Source of the DNA: Nocardioides bruguierae
GTDB lineage: Bacteria > Actinomycetota > Actinomycetes > Propionibacteriales > Nocardioidaceae
Assembly: GCF_023656415.1 (NCBI RefSeq)
Contig: NZ_JAMOIL010000010.1
Location: 1-64,000 of the forward strand
Length of the DNA stretch: 64,000 nucleotides
Reading direction: 5' to 3'
A model generated the notes under the pieces. The model saw only the letters and a list, made by a program, of their open reading frames with translations. It ran no database searches and had not been told where the DNA came from. The translations under genes were made by a program, and so were the position numbers. Of the stretch, positions 18,937 through 27,112 are shown piece by piece; positions within the stretch are counted from its first letter, which is position 1; each line of letters begins with the position of its first letter.

Positions 18937-19443
18937 TCAGCCGACGGGCTGAGGGACGCGCTCGGTGGCGGTGAAGGGGTCACGCTCGAGGTCCTCGACG
19001 TCCGGCCCCTCCAGGTCCGGGTCGGCGACGTCGTCCACCCCGTGCCGCGCCTGCGTGGCGGCGAGCGCCTCGTCCTTGGCCGAGGCCGCCCGGGAGAACA
19101 CGGTGGTGCCCCAGGACAGGTCGTGGCCGACCACGGAGGCGTCGACCTCCATCGTGGTGGTCTCGGCGCCCGCGCTGGTGGTCCACGTGCTGGTGGTCAG
19201 GCGCCCGTGCACGATCACGGGGTCGCCGCTGCGCAGGGACGCGGCGCAGCGCTCGGCGAGCCCGCGCCAGGCGCTGACGGTGTACCACTGGGTCTCGCCG
19301 TCGCCCCACTCCCCCGTCCGTCGGTTCAGCCGGCGCGGGGTCACGGCGACGCGGAAGCTGGCGACGGGGGTCTCGCCGGCCTGGCGCAGGCTCACGCCGC
19401 TGCCCAGCCAGCCCTGCAGGGTCACGGTGGTGTCGTTGAGCAT
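18937..19443 (-). CDS. ssb: single-stranded DNA-binding protein, SsbB-like paralogue
   Basis: A 168-residue OB-fold single-stranded DNA-binding protein: VTLQGWLGSGVSLRQ, the VASFRVAVTPRRLNRRTGEWGDGETQWYTVSAW core, RCAASLRSGDPVIVHGRL and TTTMEVDASVVGHDLSWGTT. The C-terminus is short and ends ERVPQPVG; it lacks the acidic DDDIPF-type tip that recruits partners in canonical SSB. That makes it like Streptomyces SsbB, a second SSB needed for chromosome segregation in sporulation. ATG 19443 follows GAGGAGGACC. It sits between the GTPase genes and ettA. Confidence 0.9.
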   Translation of the reverse strand: MLNDTTVTLQGWLGSGVSLRQAGETPVASFRVAVTPRRLNRRTGEWGDGETQWYTVSAWRGLAERCAASLRSGDPVIVHGRLTTSTWTTSAGAETTTMEVDASVVGHDLSWGTTVFSRAASAKDEALAATQARHGVDDVADPDLEGPDVEDLERDPFTATERVPQPVG

Positions 19444-19555
19444 GGGGTCCTCCTCGGCCCTCTGGTCGGAGGCCGTGCGCCTCCGGGGTGCCACCAGCCT
19501 CGGCCGCACGGCCGAGCCGCGGGAGGGCCACCGCGGGAGCGGTGGAGAACGACGT

Positions 19556-19592
19556 CGCCCGGGCCCCCTGTGCACGACAGGTGGCCCGGGCG
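19556..19592 (-). terminator. hairpin terminator after the GTPase gene
   Basis: Arms 19556-19565 (CGCCCGGGCC) and 19583-19592, extended by CCTGT/ACAGG inside one mismatch, with a five-base loop. It lies 22 bases past the GTPase stop on the minus strand. Confidence 0.65.
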
Positions 19593-19614
19593 AGGGGTCG
19601 GAGGGAGCGCCTGC

Positions 19615-21258
19615 TCAGCCGCCGAGGACGGTGTCGACGCCGCTGCGGGTGCGGTGGTGAGCACCGAGCACCTCGGAGACCGGCTGGGCCACCAGCGTGG
19701 AGACGGTGTCGTGCACGACACCGCGCAGGTTCTCGTCGGCCTTGGCCGCCCGGGTGCGGGCGGTGCCGCCGACCAGGCCGCGACAGACCAGCCCCAGCAG
19801 CAGACCCAGGACCAGGGAACCGGCGAGCAGGACCAGCGGCACCGCGATGCCGAGCACCTGCGGGGTCTCGTCGAGGGTGCCCGAGGCGGCGGTCGCGACC
19901 GTCCAGCCCGCACCGCCGAGCGCAGCCAGCACCAGCAGCCACTGGAGGACGCCCACGACACCCGCCCAGACCGGCAGCCGGGTCGCGTTGAGGGTCACGC
20001 CGGCCAGGCCGGCGTCCAGGCTGTCACCGAGCTGGCCGAGGCGCTGCGTGGCCGCGTCGCGCACGGCGACCGACCAGCCCGGCCCCATCCCGGCGGAGAC
20101 CTCGTCGACCAGGGCACGGACCTCGTGGTCGACGCGCGCCCGCTCGACGGCGGTCGTCTCGGGGGCGGCGCTGGAGGACCCGCGCAGCTGCTTGCCGGCG
20201 GCGCCCAGGTCGAGCTCGAGCTTCTTGGCCGGGTCCGCCCGCAGCCGCGAGACCCAGCTGACCAGCGGCCAGCCGGTCGAGCGGGTGGCCCGCACCCGGG
20301 CGGCACGTTCCACGCCCTCGACGATCGTGGGCACGCCGGCGGCCTCGGCCACGGCCTCCTCGAGCGCCTGGACCCGGGCCGGCGGCAGCTCGCGGGACGG
20401 GGCGGTGCCGGTCGCCTCGCGCAGGCGGGTGGCCGCGGCGGCGATGTCGGCCTCGTAGCGCACGACGGTGGACTTCTTGTCCGCGACGCGACGCTCGATC
20501 TCGGCTCGCAGCGCGTCGAGACCCTGGCCGTGCCGGGCGCTCACGGGGATGACCGGGACGTCGGGCAGGCCGTCGTCCGCGAGGAGGCGGCGCACGTCGG
20601 CGACCATCGACTCGCGGCGCTCCTCGGGCACGGTGTCGATGTGGTTCAGCGCCACGACCATGACCTCGGCGTGGGTGCGCAGCGGGGCCAGGTAGCGGTC
20701 GTGGATCGCGGCGTCGGCGTACTTCTGCGGGTCGAGCACCCACACGAACATGTCCGAGAGCGCCACGAGACGGTCGACCTCGAGGTGGTGGCTGACCTCG
20801 GTGGAGTCGTGGTCGGGCAGGTCGAGCAGCACGACGCCCTCGAGCGCGTGCGACTCGCGCCGCGTGTCGAGCATCGAGTCGCGGGTGGTCTGGTGCCGGG
20901 GCGGGATGCCGAGCCAGTCGAGCAGCTCGCCGGCACCCTCGGTGCCCCACACGCAGGCGGTGGCCCACGAGGTGGTCGGACGGCGGACGCCGACCGCGGA
21001 CAGCTCCAGGCCGGTGAGGGCGTTGAAGGTCGAGGACTTGCCGGAGCCGGTGGCTCCCGCGATGGCGACGACCGTGTGGCCGGCCGACAGGCGCAGCCTT
21101 CCGGCGGCGCGCTCGCAGACCTCCAGCGCGGAGTCGACGACCTCGTCGTCGACCACCCCGCGCGCGGCCTCGGCGGCCTCGGTGAGCGCCTCGATGCGCC
21201 CACCGATGTCGGTACCCCGGGTCAGCAGCTGCTTGGCCCCCTCGAGCAAGGACGTCAT
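19615..21258 (-). CDS. dynamin-like membrane GTPase (first of a tandem pair)
   Basis: 547 residues. The GTPase domain has P-loop GATGSGKSS (68-76), G3 DLPD (146-149) and G4 NHID (205-208, in place of NKxD). A helical middle follows, then two membrane helices near residues 385-455 (VWAGVVGVLQWLLVLAALGG, IAVPLVLLAGSLVLGLLLGLV). It resembles the tandem dynamin-like GTPases of Actinobacteria, some of which (Streptomyces DynA/DynB) stabilise division septa; the role here is inferred. ATG 21258 is preferred: a TAGGGT box at 21297-21302 overlaps the upstream in-frame GTG, and GGGAGA precedes the ATG. Confidence 0.85.
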   Translation of the reverse strand: MTSLLEGAKQLLTRGTDIGGRIEALTEAAEAARGVVDDEVVDSALEVCERAAGRLRLSAGHTVVAIAGATGSGKSSTFNALTGLELSAVGVRRPTTSWATACVWGTEGAGELLDWLGIPPRHQTTRDSMLDTRRESHALEGVVLLDLPDHDSTEVSHHLEVDRLVALSDMFVWVLDPQKYADAAIHDRYLAPLRTHAEVMVVALNHIDTVPEERRESMVADVRRLLADDGLPDVPVIPVSARHGQGLDALRAEIERRVADKKSTVVRYEADIAAAATRLREATGTAPSRELPPARVQALEEAVAEAAGVPTIVEGVERAARVRATRSTGWPLVSWVSRLRADPAKKLELDLGAAGKQLRGSSSAAPETTAVERARVDHEVRALVDEVSAGMGPGWSVAVRDAATQRLGQLGDSLDAGLAGVTLNATRLPVWAGVVGVLQWLLVLAALGGAGWTVATAASGTLDETPQVLGIAVPLVLLAGSLVLGLLLGLVCRGLVGGTARTRAAKADENLRGVVHDTVSTLVAQPVSEVLGAHHRTRSGVDTVLGG

Positions 21259-21345
21259 CTTCTCCCACTCACGTGACTGGACTTCGCTGTGCGACACCCT
21301 AGGGGGTCGCCGTGCCGATCGTGCCCTCCCCCGTCCGGGACGGGC

Positions 21346-23091
21346 TCAGGGCTGGTTTGCCGCGAACCGCAGGTCGTCGACGCGCCGGACGGCCTCCCGC
21401 ACGGCGACGGCCGCCTCGGGAGCCACGGAGACCGCGTCCACCAGGGCGGTGTAGCGGGCCTCCTCGGCGGCGAACAGGTCACCGACCCGGTCGTCGAGCA
21501 GCTGGCGGGCCCGGGTGGCGAGGCCGCGGACGGCCTGGTCGCCGAAGACCGCCTCGAGCAGCTTCTGCCCGAGCGCGGCCGACCCGCCGGCGATGCCTGC
21601 CTCCACGCCGGTGACGCCGGCCGTCTGGGAGAACACCACGACCATCAGCGCGACGCCGAGGCCGTTTACGCCCAGGGCGAGGAACTTGGCCGTGGTGCGC
21701 CGGTCGGCGCCCTCGGCGCGGACCAGCTCCAGCACGTCGGTCTGCCACTCGCGCACGGCCTGCTCGGCACGGCGTCGCAGGTCGCGGGAGGCCCGGGAGA
21801 GGTCGGCGTCCGCCGAGGACAGGAGCTCCTGCCCGGCGGGCTGCTGGCGCCACGCCTCGGCGGCCCGCTCGGCCGCCTCCTCGGCGTGCTCCAGCACGAG
21901 CAGCTCCAGGCCGGACTCGACGGCCACGACCACGCGGTCCGCCTGCTGCGGCTTGCCCTTGACGGCGCTGACCAGCCGGTCGCGCAGGCGCCCCACCCGG
22001 TCCTCCAGGGAGCGGAGCAGCTCGCCGGTGCCGACGAACTCCTGCCAGCGGGCGAGGACCTCGCCGCGCATCAGGGTGCCGTCGGCGGTCGCGCGGCGGG
22101 TGTCGGCGAGGGCGAGGTCGTAGGCGCGCCGGCTGGACTCGCGCAGCCCGGAGGCCACCTCGGCCTGCCGCACCACCGCGTCGGCCACGGGGTGGACGTG
22201 GTGGGCGATCGAGCGCACCGCCCCGTCCAGCGTCTGCTTGACCACGGCCGTGCGGGCCGCGGTGTCGTCGGCGAGGGACTCCAGCCAGCCGCGGATGTCG
22301 CCGACGTGCCCGGGCGGCAGCAGCCCGTCGGAGTCGACCGGCGCCTCGTGGACGACGAACAGCGGGCAGTCCTTGAGCCCGCGGCTGGACAGCATGCGGG
22401 CCAGGTGGGTGGAGACGGTCTGGACGGCCTCGGCGGCCGTGCGGTCCAGCACCACCGCGACGGCGGTGGAGCGGTCGGCGGCCTGGCGCAGGAACTGCCA
22501 CGGCACGGCGTCGGCGTAGCGGGCCGAGGACGTGACGAAGAGCCACAGGTCCGCCGCCGCGAGCAGCTGGGCGGCGAGCTGGCGGTTGCGCTCCTCGACC
22601 GAGTCGACGTCCGGCGCGTCGAGGATCGCCAGGCCCTGCGGCACGGTCTCGGAGGCCACGAGCTGGAGCGAGTCGGGGTCGTCGGTGGCGTGCTCGACGC
22701 GCTTGAGGTCGGGCAGCAGACGGTCCTGGCCGAACCAGTGGGCGTCGTCGGGGTGGTGGACGAGGACGGGCGAGCGCGTCGTGGGCCGCAGCAGGCCCGG
22801 CGTGGTGACCCGCTTGCCGACGAGGCTGTTGACCAGCGTGGACTTGCCGGCGCCGGTGGAGCCGCCCACGACCGCCAGCATGGGCGAGTCGAGGGTCATC
22901 ACCCGCGGGATCACGTAGTCCTCGAGCTGGTCGAGCATCTGCTGGCGCGAGGCGCGCAGCTCGTCCGTCCCGGGCAGGTCCAGGGGCAGGGCTGCCTCCT
23001 GGAGGGCGCCGCGCAGCCGCACGAGCGCCGTCAGCATCTGTGCGTCCTGGCCCCCCGGGTTCGCGGAGGCGTCGTCGAGCCTGGCTGTCAT
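21346..23091 (-). CDS. dynamin-like membrane GTPase (second of a tandem pair)
   Basis: 581 residues. P-loop GGSTGAGKST at 76-85, G3 DAPD at 158-161 followed by SVEERNR, then a long helical region rich in Arg/Glu/Ala. A hydrophobic hairpin near 455-510 (FLALGVNGLGVALMVVVFS, GVEAGIAGGSAALGQ) suits membrane insertion. It is a paralogue of the GTPase gene 88 bases downstream. Its ATG overlaps the prsW stop (ATGA), so the two are translationally coupled. It is likely a heteromeric membrane-remodelling pair; function not proven. Confidence 0.85.
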   Translation of the reverse strand: MTARLDDASANPGGQDAQMLTALVRLRGALQEAALPLDLPGTDELRASRQQMLDQLEDYVIPRVMTLDSPMLAVVGGSTGAGKSTLVNSLVGKRVTTPGLLRPTTRSPVLVHHPDDAHWFGQDRLLPDLKRVEHATDDPDSLQLVASETVPQGLAILDAPDVDSVEERNRQLAAQLLAAADLWLFVTSSARYADAVPWQFLRQAADRSTAVAVVLDRTAAEAVQTVSTHLARMLSSRGLKDCPLFVVHEAPVDSDGLLPPGHVGDIRGWLESLADDTAARTAVVKQTLDGAVRSIAHHVHPVADAVVRQAEVASGLRESSRRAYDLALADTRRATADGTLMRGEVLARWQEFVGTGELLRSLEDRVGRLRDRLVSAVKGKPQQADRVVVAVESGLELLVLEHAEEAAERAAEAWRQQPAGQELLSSADADLSRASRDLRRRAEQAVREWQTDVLELVRAEGADRRTTAKFLALGVNGLGVALMVVVFSQTAGVTGVEAGIAGGSAALGQKLLEAVFGDQAVRGLATRARQLLDDRVGDLFAAEEARYTALVDAVSVAPEAAVAVREAVRRVDDLRFAANQP

Positions 23092-24209
23092 CGGGTCGGA
23101 ACCACCTGTCCTGGGAACTGAACGGACGGTCGCACGGCGCCGATCCGTGCGACGTAGGCGCCCCCGCGGGAGGCGAAGTCTGCCGGCGCGGTGCCGCGCA
23201 GGTAGCGATGATGCAGGAAGCCGAGCTCGATGGCCGCCTGCTGGTAGGCGCGCATGCGGTCCTCGGCCTCCTTGCCGCCGGTCTCGCGGGCGTAGCGGCG
23301 TGCCAGCCGACGGGCGCGCAGGTCGACGACCCACCCGATGTCGGTGGCCGGCAGCAGCCCGCGGGCCGCGGCGTCGCCGAGCGCACGGCCGAGCATCTGC
23401 CGCTCGGAGGTGCGCGCCCAGAACGCGAGCGCACCCACCAGGAGCAGGGCGGGCGCCATGATCACCAGGTACACGACGGCGAAGCCGCCGAGCCCGGCGA
23501 GCGTCGAGGCGTTCCAGAGACCGTGGCAGAGCACGGCCAGCAGGTACCCCGCGACCGGCGCGGCCAGTCGGACCACCCCGTGGCGCGAGGTCACCGCCAG
23601 GCCGACCCCGATGCCCGTGAAGGCGGTGAACAGGGGGTGGGCGAAGGGGCTGGCCAGGCAGCGCACCACGAACGTGGACGTGAGCGCGACCGTGCCACCG
23701 GGGCCCATCCCGTCCGTGCCGTCGTAGGCGGCGGCGAGGTAGAGGATGTTCTCGGTGAAGGCGAAGCCGGTGCCGACCATGCCGGCGTAGACCACGCCGT
23801 CGAGCAGCCCGTCCAGCTCCGCGCGGCGCCACCACAGCAGCGCCACGAGGAACGCGCCCTTGACCGCCTCCTCGGTCACCGGGGCGACCACGGCGAGGCT
23901 GCCGGCGTCCGTGACCGGGAGGAAGAGGCCGCCGATGCCCTGGAGCAGCAGCGCGGCCACGACCGCGACCGCCGCGCCCCAGCCGAGGCCGAGGAGCAGC
24001 AGCGAGCGCGGCTCGGGCTCGTAGCGGTCGAGCCAGAGGAAGACCATCACCACCGGCACCACGGGCAGTGCCGCCAGCACGGTGGCCAGCAGCACCGTGC
24101 CGGGGGCACCCGCCAGGGCCACGACCAGCAGCACCGGCAGGGCGCTCACGACCACCAGGATGCTCACGACCAGCGTGAACACCCTTCCGTCGTGACGCAG
24201 GCGGGGCAT
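23088..24209 (-). CDS. PrsW family intramembrane metalloprotease
   Basis: 373 residues with about eight membrane helices. The glutamate pair of the active site is in APVTEEAVKGAFL, FxxxENILYL in GTGFAFTENILYLAA, and histidines in ASPFAHPLFTAFTG and LCHGLWNAST. Bacillus PrsW cleaves an anti-sigma factor in the membrane; the substrate here is unknown. ATG 24209 lies 6 bases after TAGGGT (leaderless). The gene is co-transcribed with the GTPase through a four-base overlap, so its substrate may belong to that envelope pathway (inference). Confidence 0.9.
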   Translation of the reverse strand: MPRLRHDGRVFTLVVSILVVVSALPVLLVVALAGAPGTVLLATVLAALPVVPVVMVFLWLDRYEPEPRSLLLLGLGWGAAVAVVAALLLQGIGGLFLPVTDAGSLAVVAPVTEEAVKGAFLVALLWWRRAELDGLLDGVVYAGMVGTGFAFTENILYLAAAYDGTDGMGPGGTVALTSTFVVRCLASPFAHPLFTAFTGIGVGLAVTSRHGVVRLAAPVAGYLLAVLCHGLWNASTLAGLGGFAVVYLVIMAPALLLVGALAFWARTSERQMLGRALGDAAARGLLPATDIGWVVDLRARRLARRYARETGGKEAEDRMRAYQQAAIELGFLHHRYLRGTAPADFASRGGAYVARIGAVRPSVQFPGQVVPTR

Positions 24210-24299
24210 GGCAGCACCCTATCGGGCACCGACCCCGGGGGTGCGCACCTGGTGAACTGCGAGGTCAGGCGTTGCGCCACAGGTGTCGGCCTTCCCGGT

Positions 24300-24354
24300 C
24301 ACCCACGCGCCACCCGCGCGCCACCCGCGCGCCACCCGCGCGCCACCCGCGCAC
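24300..24354 (+). repeat. five tandem copies of an 11-base repeat
   Basis: Unit CACCCGCGCGC repeated five times (24300-24310, 24311-24321, 24322-24332, 24333-24343, 24344-24354), the first and last with single changes. It lies in the divergent promoter region of prsW and the M24 peptidase, ending 58 bases before the peptidase start. Confidence 0.8.
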
Positions 24355-24412
24355 CACCAGGCCGCCGCCCGGCCACCCGGCGGGGCCCACCGCCGGGACT
24401 ACAGTGGCCGCC

Positions 24413-25834
24413 ATGAGCGAGGAGAAGTCCGCCGAGTCCGCCGAGCCCCAGACCGAGTCGCACGACCCGGCGGTGCCCGAGGCCTACGCCTCCTTCATGC
24501 GCACCGGGTGGGGTGACCGCGACCTCGACCTGCCGCGCGCGGGCGTCGCCGCGTCCGCCGCCGCGCGCCGGACCGCGCTGGCCGAGGCGTTCCCCGGCGA
24601 GCGGCTCGTGCTGCCCGCGGGCACCTACAAGGTGCGGGCGAACGACACCGACTACCGGTTCCGCCCGGACACGGCCCACGCCTACTACTCCGGCAACCTC
24701 ACCTCCGACGCCGTGCTCGTGGTCGAGGACGGCGACGCCGTGCTGTACGCCCGGCCCCGCTCCTCCCGCGAGACCGACGAGTTCTTCCGCGACCGCCAGT
24801 ACGGCGAGCTGTGGGCCGGCCGCCGCCCGTCGCTGAAGGAGATCTCCGACTCCCTCGGCGTCGAGACCCGGCACATCGACTCCCTCGCCTCCGACCTGGC
24901 CGGCACCACCAAGACCCGCGTGCACCGTGGCGTGTCGTCCGCCGTGGACGGCCTGGTCACCGGCGACGAGCAGCGCGACGCCGAGCTGGCCCGCGTCGCC
25001 TCCGAGCAGCGCCTGGTCAAGGACGCCTGGGAGGTCGCCGAGCTCCAGGCCGCCTGCGACGCCACCACGCTGGGCTTCACCGACGTCGTGGCGGACTGGG
25101 AGAACGCCGTCCGCTACGGCGAGCGCTGGATCGAGGGCACCTTCTTCCGCCGTGCCCGCACCATGGGCAACGACATCGGCTACGACTCGATCGTCGGTGG
25201 CGGCCGGCACGCCACCACGCTGCACTGGATCGAGAACTCCGGCCCGATCACGCCGGGCGAGATGGTGCTGCTCGACATGGGCGTGGAGGGCACCAACCTC
25301 TACACCGCCGACGTCACCCGCACCATCCCGGTCGACGGCACCTACACCCCGCTCCAGCGCGAGCTCTACGAGCTCGTCCTGCAGGCCCAGGACGCCGGCA
25401 TGGCCGCCGTGAAGCCGGGCGCCGCGTTCTCCGACGTGCACGCCGCGTCGATGCGGGTGCTGGCCCTCGGCCTGGAGGAGCGAGGCCTGCTGCCGGTCTC
25501 CGCCGAGGAGGCGCTGCTGCCCGACAGCCGGGTCTACGCCCGCTGGACCCTGCACGGCACCAGCCACATGCTCGGCATGGACGTGCACGACTGCGGCATG
25601 GCGGCACCCGAGTCCTATGCCCGCGGCACGCTGGCCGCCGGCATGGTCCTGACCGTGGAGCCGGGCCTGTACTTCCAGGAGGACGACCTGCTCGTCCCCG
25701 AGGAGCTGCGCGGCATCGGCATCCGGATCGAGGACGACGTCCTCGTCACCGGGTCGGGCCACCAGAACCTCTCCGCCGCCCTCCCCCGCGCCTCGGCCGA
25801 CGTCGAGGCGTGGATGGCCGAGCACCGGCGCTGA
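24413..25834 (+). CDS. pepP: Xaa-Pro aminopeptidase (M24B)
   Basis: A 473-residue cytoplasmic metallopeptidase that removes residues before proline. An AMP_N domain (about 50-180: LPAGTYKVRANDTDYRFRP) precedes a pita-bread domain whose metal ligands are visible: two Asp (LLDMGVEGTNLYTADVTRT), His (GTSHMLGMDVHDCG) and two Glu (TVEPGLYF, GIRIEDDVLVT). TACAGT ends 7 bases before ATG 24413, so a leaderless start is likely. It is followed 6 bases later by the YibE/F gene. Confidence 0.93.
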   Translation: MSEEKSAESAEPQTESHDPAVPEAYASFMRTGWGDRDLDLPRAGVAASAAARRTALAEAFPGERLVLPAGTYKVRANDTDYRFRPDTAHAYYSGNLTSDAVLVVEDGDAVLYARPRSSRETDEFFRDRQYGELWAGRRPSLKEISDSLGVETRHIDSLASDLAGTTKTRVHRGVSSAVDGLVTGDEQRDAELARVASEQRLVKDAWEVAELQAACDATTLGFTDVVADWENAVRYGERWIEGTFFRRARTMGNDIGYDSIVGGGRHATTLHWIENSGPITPGEMVLLDMGVEGTNLYTADVTRTIPVDGTYTPLQRELYELVLQAQDAGMAAVKPGAAFSDVHAASMRVLALGLEERGLLPVSAEEALLPDSRVYARWTLHGTSHMLGMDVHDCGMAAPESYARGTLAAGMVLTVEPGLYFQEDDLLVPEELRGIGIRIEDDVLVTGSGHQNLSAALPRASADVEAWMAEHRR

Positions 25835-25839
25835 CGCGG

Positions 25840-27105
25840 GTGACGGGTCGACGGGCCGCCCCACGCTCGGCGCGTCGGCGGCGCGCCGTCCACGAGGACG
25901 CCGGGGCCGGGGGCCACGGGCACAGTCACGGGCACACCCACGGGCACGTCGCGCCGCTCGAGCTGACGCGCGCGACGCGCGGGGTGCTGCTCGCCCTCAT
26001 CGCGGTGGCCCTGCTGGCGGCGCTGGCCGGCACGGTGCGGCTGTGGCCGGAGTCCTCGGCGGTGGCCGCGGTCGACGACCTCGCCGGCTCCACCGCCCCC
26101 GGCACGACCTACGTCACCGGGCGGGTCGTGACCGTCCAGGAGCCGTGCGCCGACCAGAGCCAGGTCGGTGACGGCTGCGGCGCGCTGCGAGTGACCGTCG
26201 ACGGCGAGTCCTCGCCGGTGGTGGTGCCGGCCGCCGCCGAGGTGCTGGCGTCGGGCCTCGCCTCCGGCGACGAGGTGGAGCTGCTGCGCACGCAGCCGCA
26301 GGGCGACGGCGGCCAGGCCACGTACGCCTACTACGCCACCGACCGCGACGCAGCCCTGCTCTGGCTGCTGGTGCTGTTCGTGGTGGTGGCCGTGGCCGTG
26401 GCGCGGTTGCGGGGGCTCATGGCGATCGTCGGCCTGACGGTGAGCGGCCTGGTGCTGTGGCAGTTCACGCTGCCGGCGCTCCTCACCGGCGAGAACGGCG
26501 TGGCCGTCGCCCTGTGCACGGCCACGCTCATCCTGGTCGTGGTGCTCTACACGACCCACGGCCTCTCCTGGCGCACCAGCACGGCCCTGCTCGGCACGCT
26601 GGCCGGCGTCCTGATGGTGCTCGGGCTGGGCGAGGCGTGGATGCGCCTGGCGGCCCTCACCGGCGTCTCGGACGAGTCGACGGCGCTGCTCGGCGCCTAC
26701 GCCTCCGACCTCGACTACCGCGGGCTGCTGGCCTGCGCCCTGGTGATCGCCGGGCTGGGCATCCTCAACGACGTGACGATCACCCAGACCTCGGCGGTGT
26801 GGGAGCTGCGGGGCGCCGCCCCGGGCCTGCCCCGCACGGCGCTGTTCTCCCGGGGGATGCGGATCGGCCGCGACCACATCGCCTCCACGATCTACACGAT
26901 CGTCTTCGCCTACGCCGGCGGTGCGCTGGCCGTGCTGATGCTGCTCTACCTCTACGACCGGCCGCTGCTCGACCTGGTCTCCACCGAGCAGCTGGCCGAG
27001 GAGATCGTCCGCACCCTCACGGGCGCGGTGGGCCTGATGCTGGCGGTGCCGGTCACCACCGCGCTGGCCGCGGTGCTCGCGGGGCCGCCGCGCGCCGCCG
27101 ACTGA
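25840..27105 (+). CDS. YibE/F family multipass membrane protein
   Basis: 421 residues. A basic N-terminus carries a His-rich patch (GHGHSHGHTHGH, about 26-37), one helix, an extracytoplasmic beta-type domain with a Cys pair (EPCADQSQVGDGCG), then about seven helices with the YibE/F signature (RGLMAIVGLTVSG, LGILNDVTITQTSAVWELR, GRDHIASTIYTIVFAYAGGAL). Transport function is unknown; metal or phosphate handling is only a guess from the His patch. GTG 25840 is the first start after the peptidase stop, with no clear ribosome-binding site, so coupling is likely. Confidence 0.85.
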   Translation: MTGRRAAPRSARRRRAVHEDAGAGGHGHSHGHTHGHVAPLELTRATRGVLLALIAVALLAALAGTVRLWPESSAVAAVDDLAGSTAPGTTYVTGRVVTVQEPCADQSQVGDGCGALRVTVDGESSPVVVPAAAEVLASGLASGDEVELLRTQPQGDGGQATYAYYATDRDAALLWLLVLFVVVAVAVARLRGLMAIVGLTVSGLVLWQFTLPALLTGENGVAVALCTATLILVVVLYTTHGLSWRTSTALLGTLAGVLMVLGLGEAWMRLAALTGVSDESTALLGAYASDLDYRGLLACALVIAGLGILNDVTITQTSAVWELRGAAPGLPRTALFSRGMRIGRDHIASTIYTIVFAYAGGALAVLMLLYLYDRPLLDLVSTEQLAEEIVRTLTGAVGLMLAVPVTTALAAVLAGPPRAAD

Positions 27106-27112
27106 CGGGCGC

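Noticed and set aside
24300-24354. CRISPR-like array
   Set aside because: Eleven-base units with no spacers and no cas genes; it is a simple tandem repeat.
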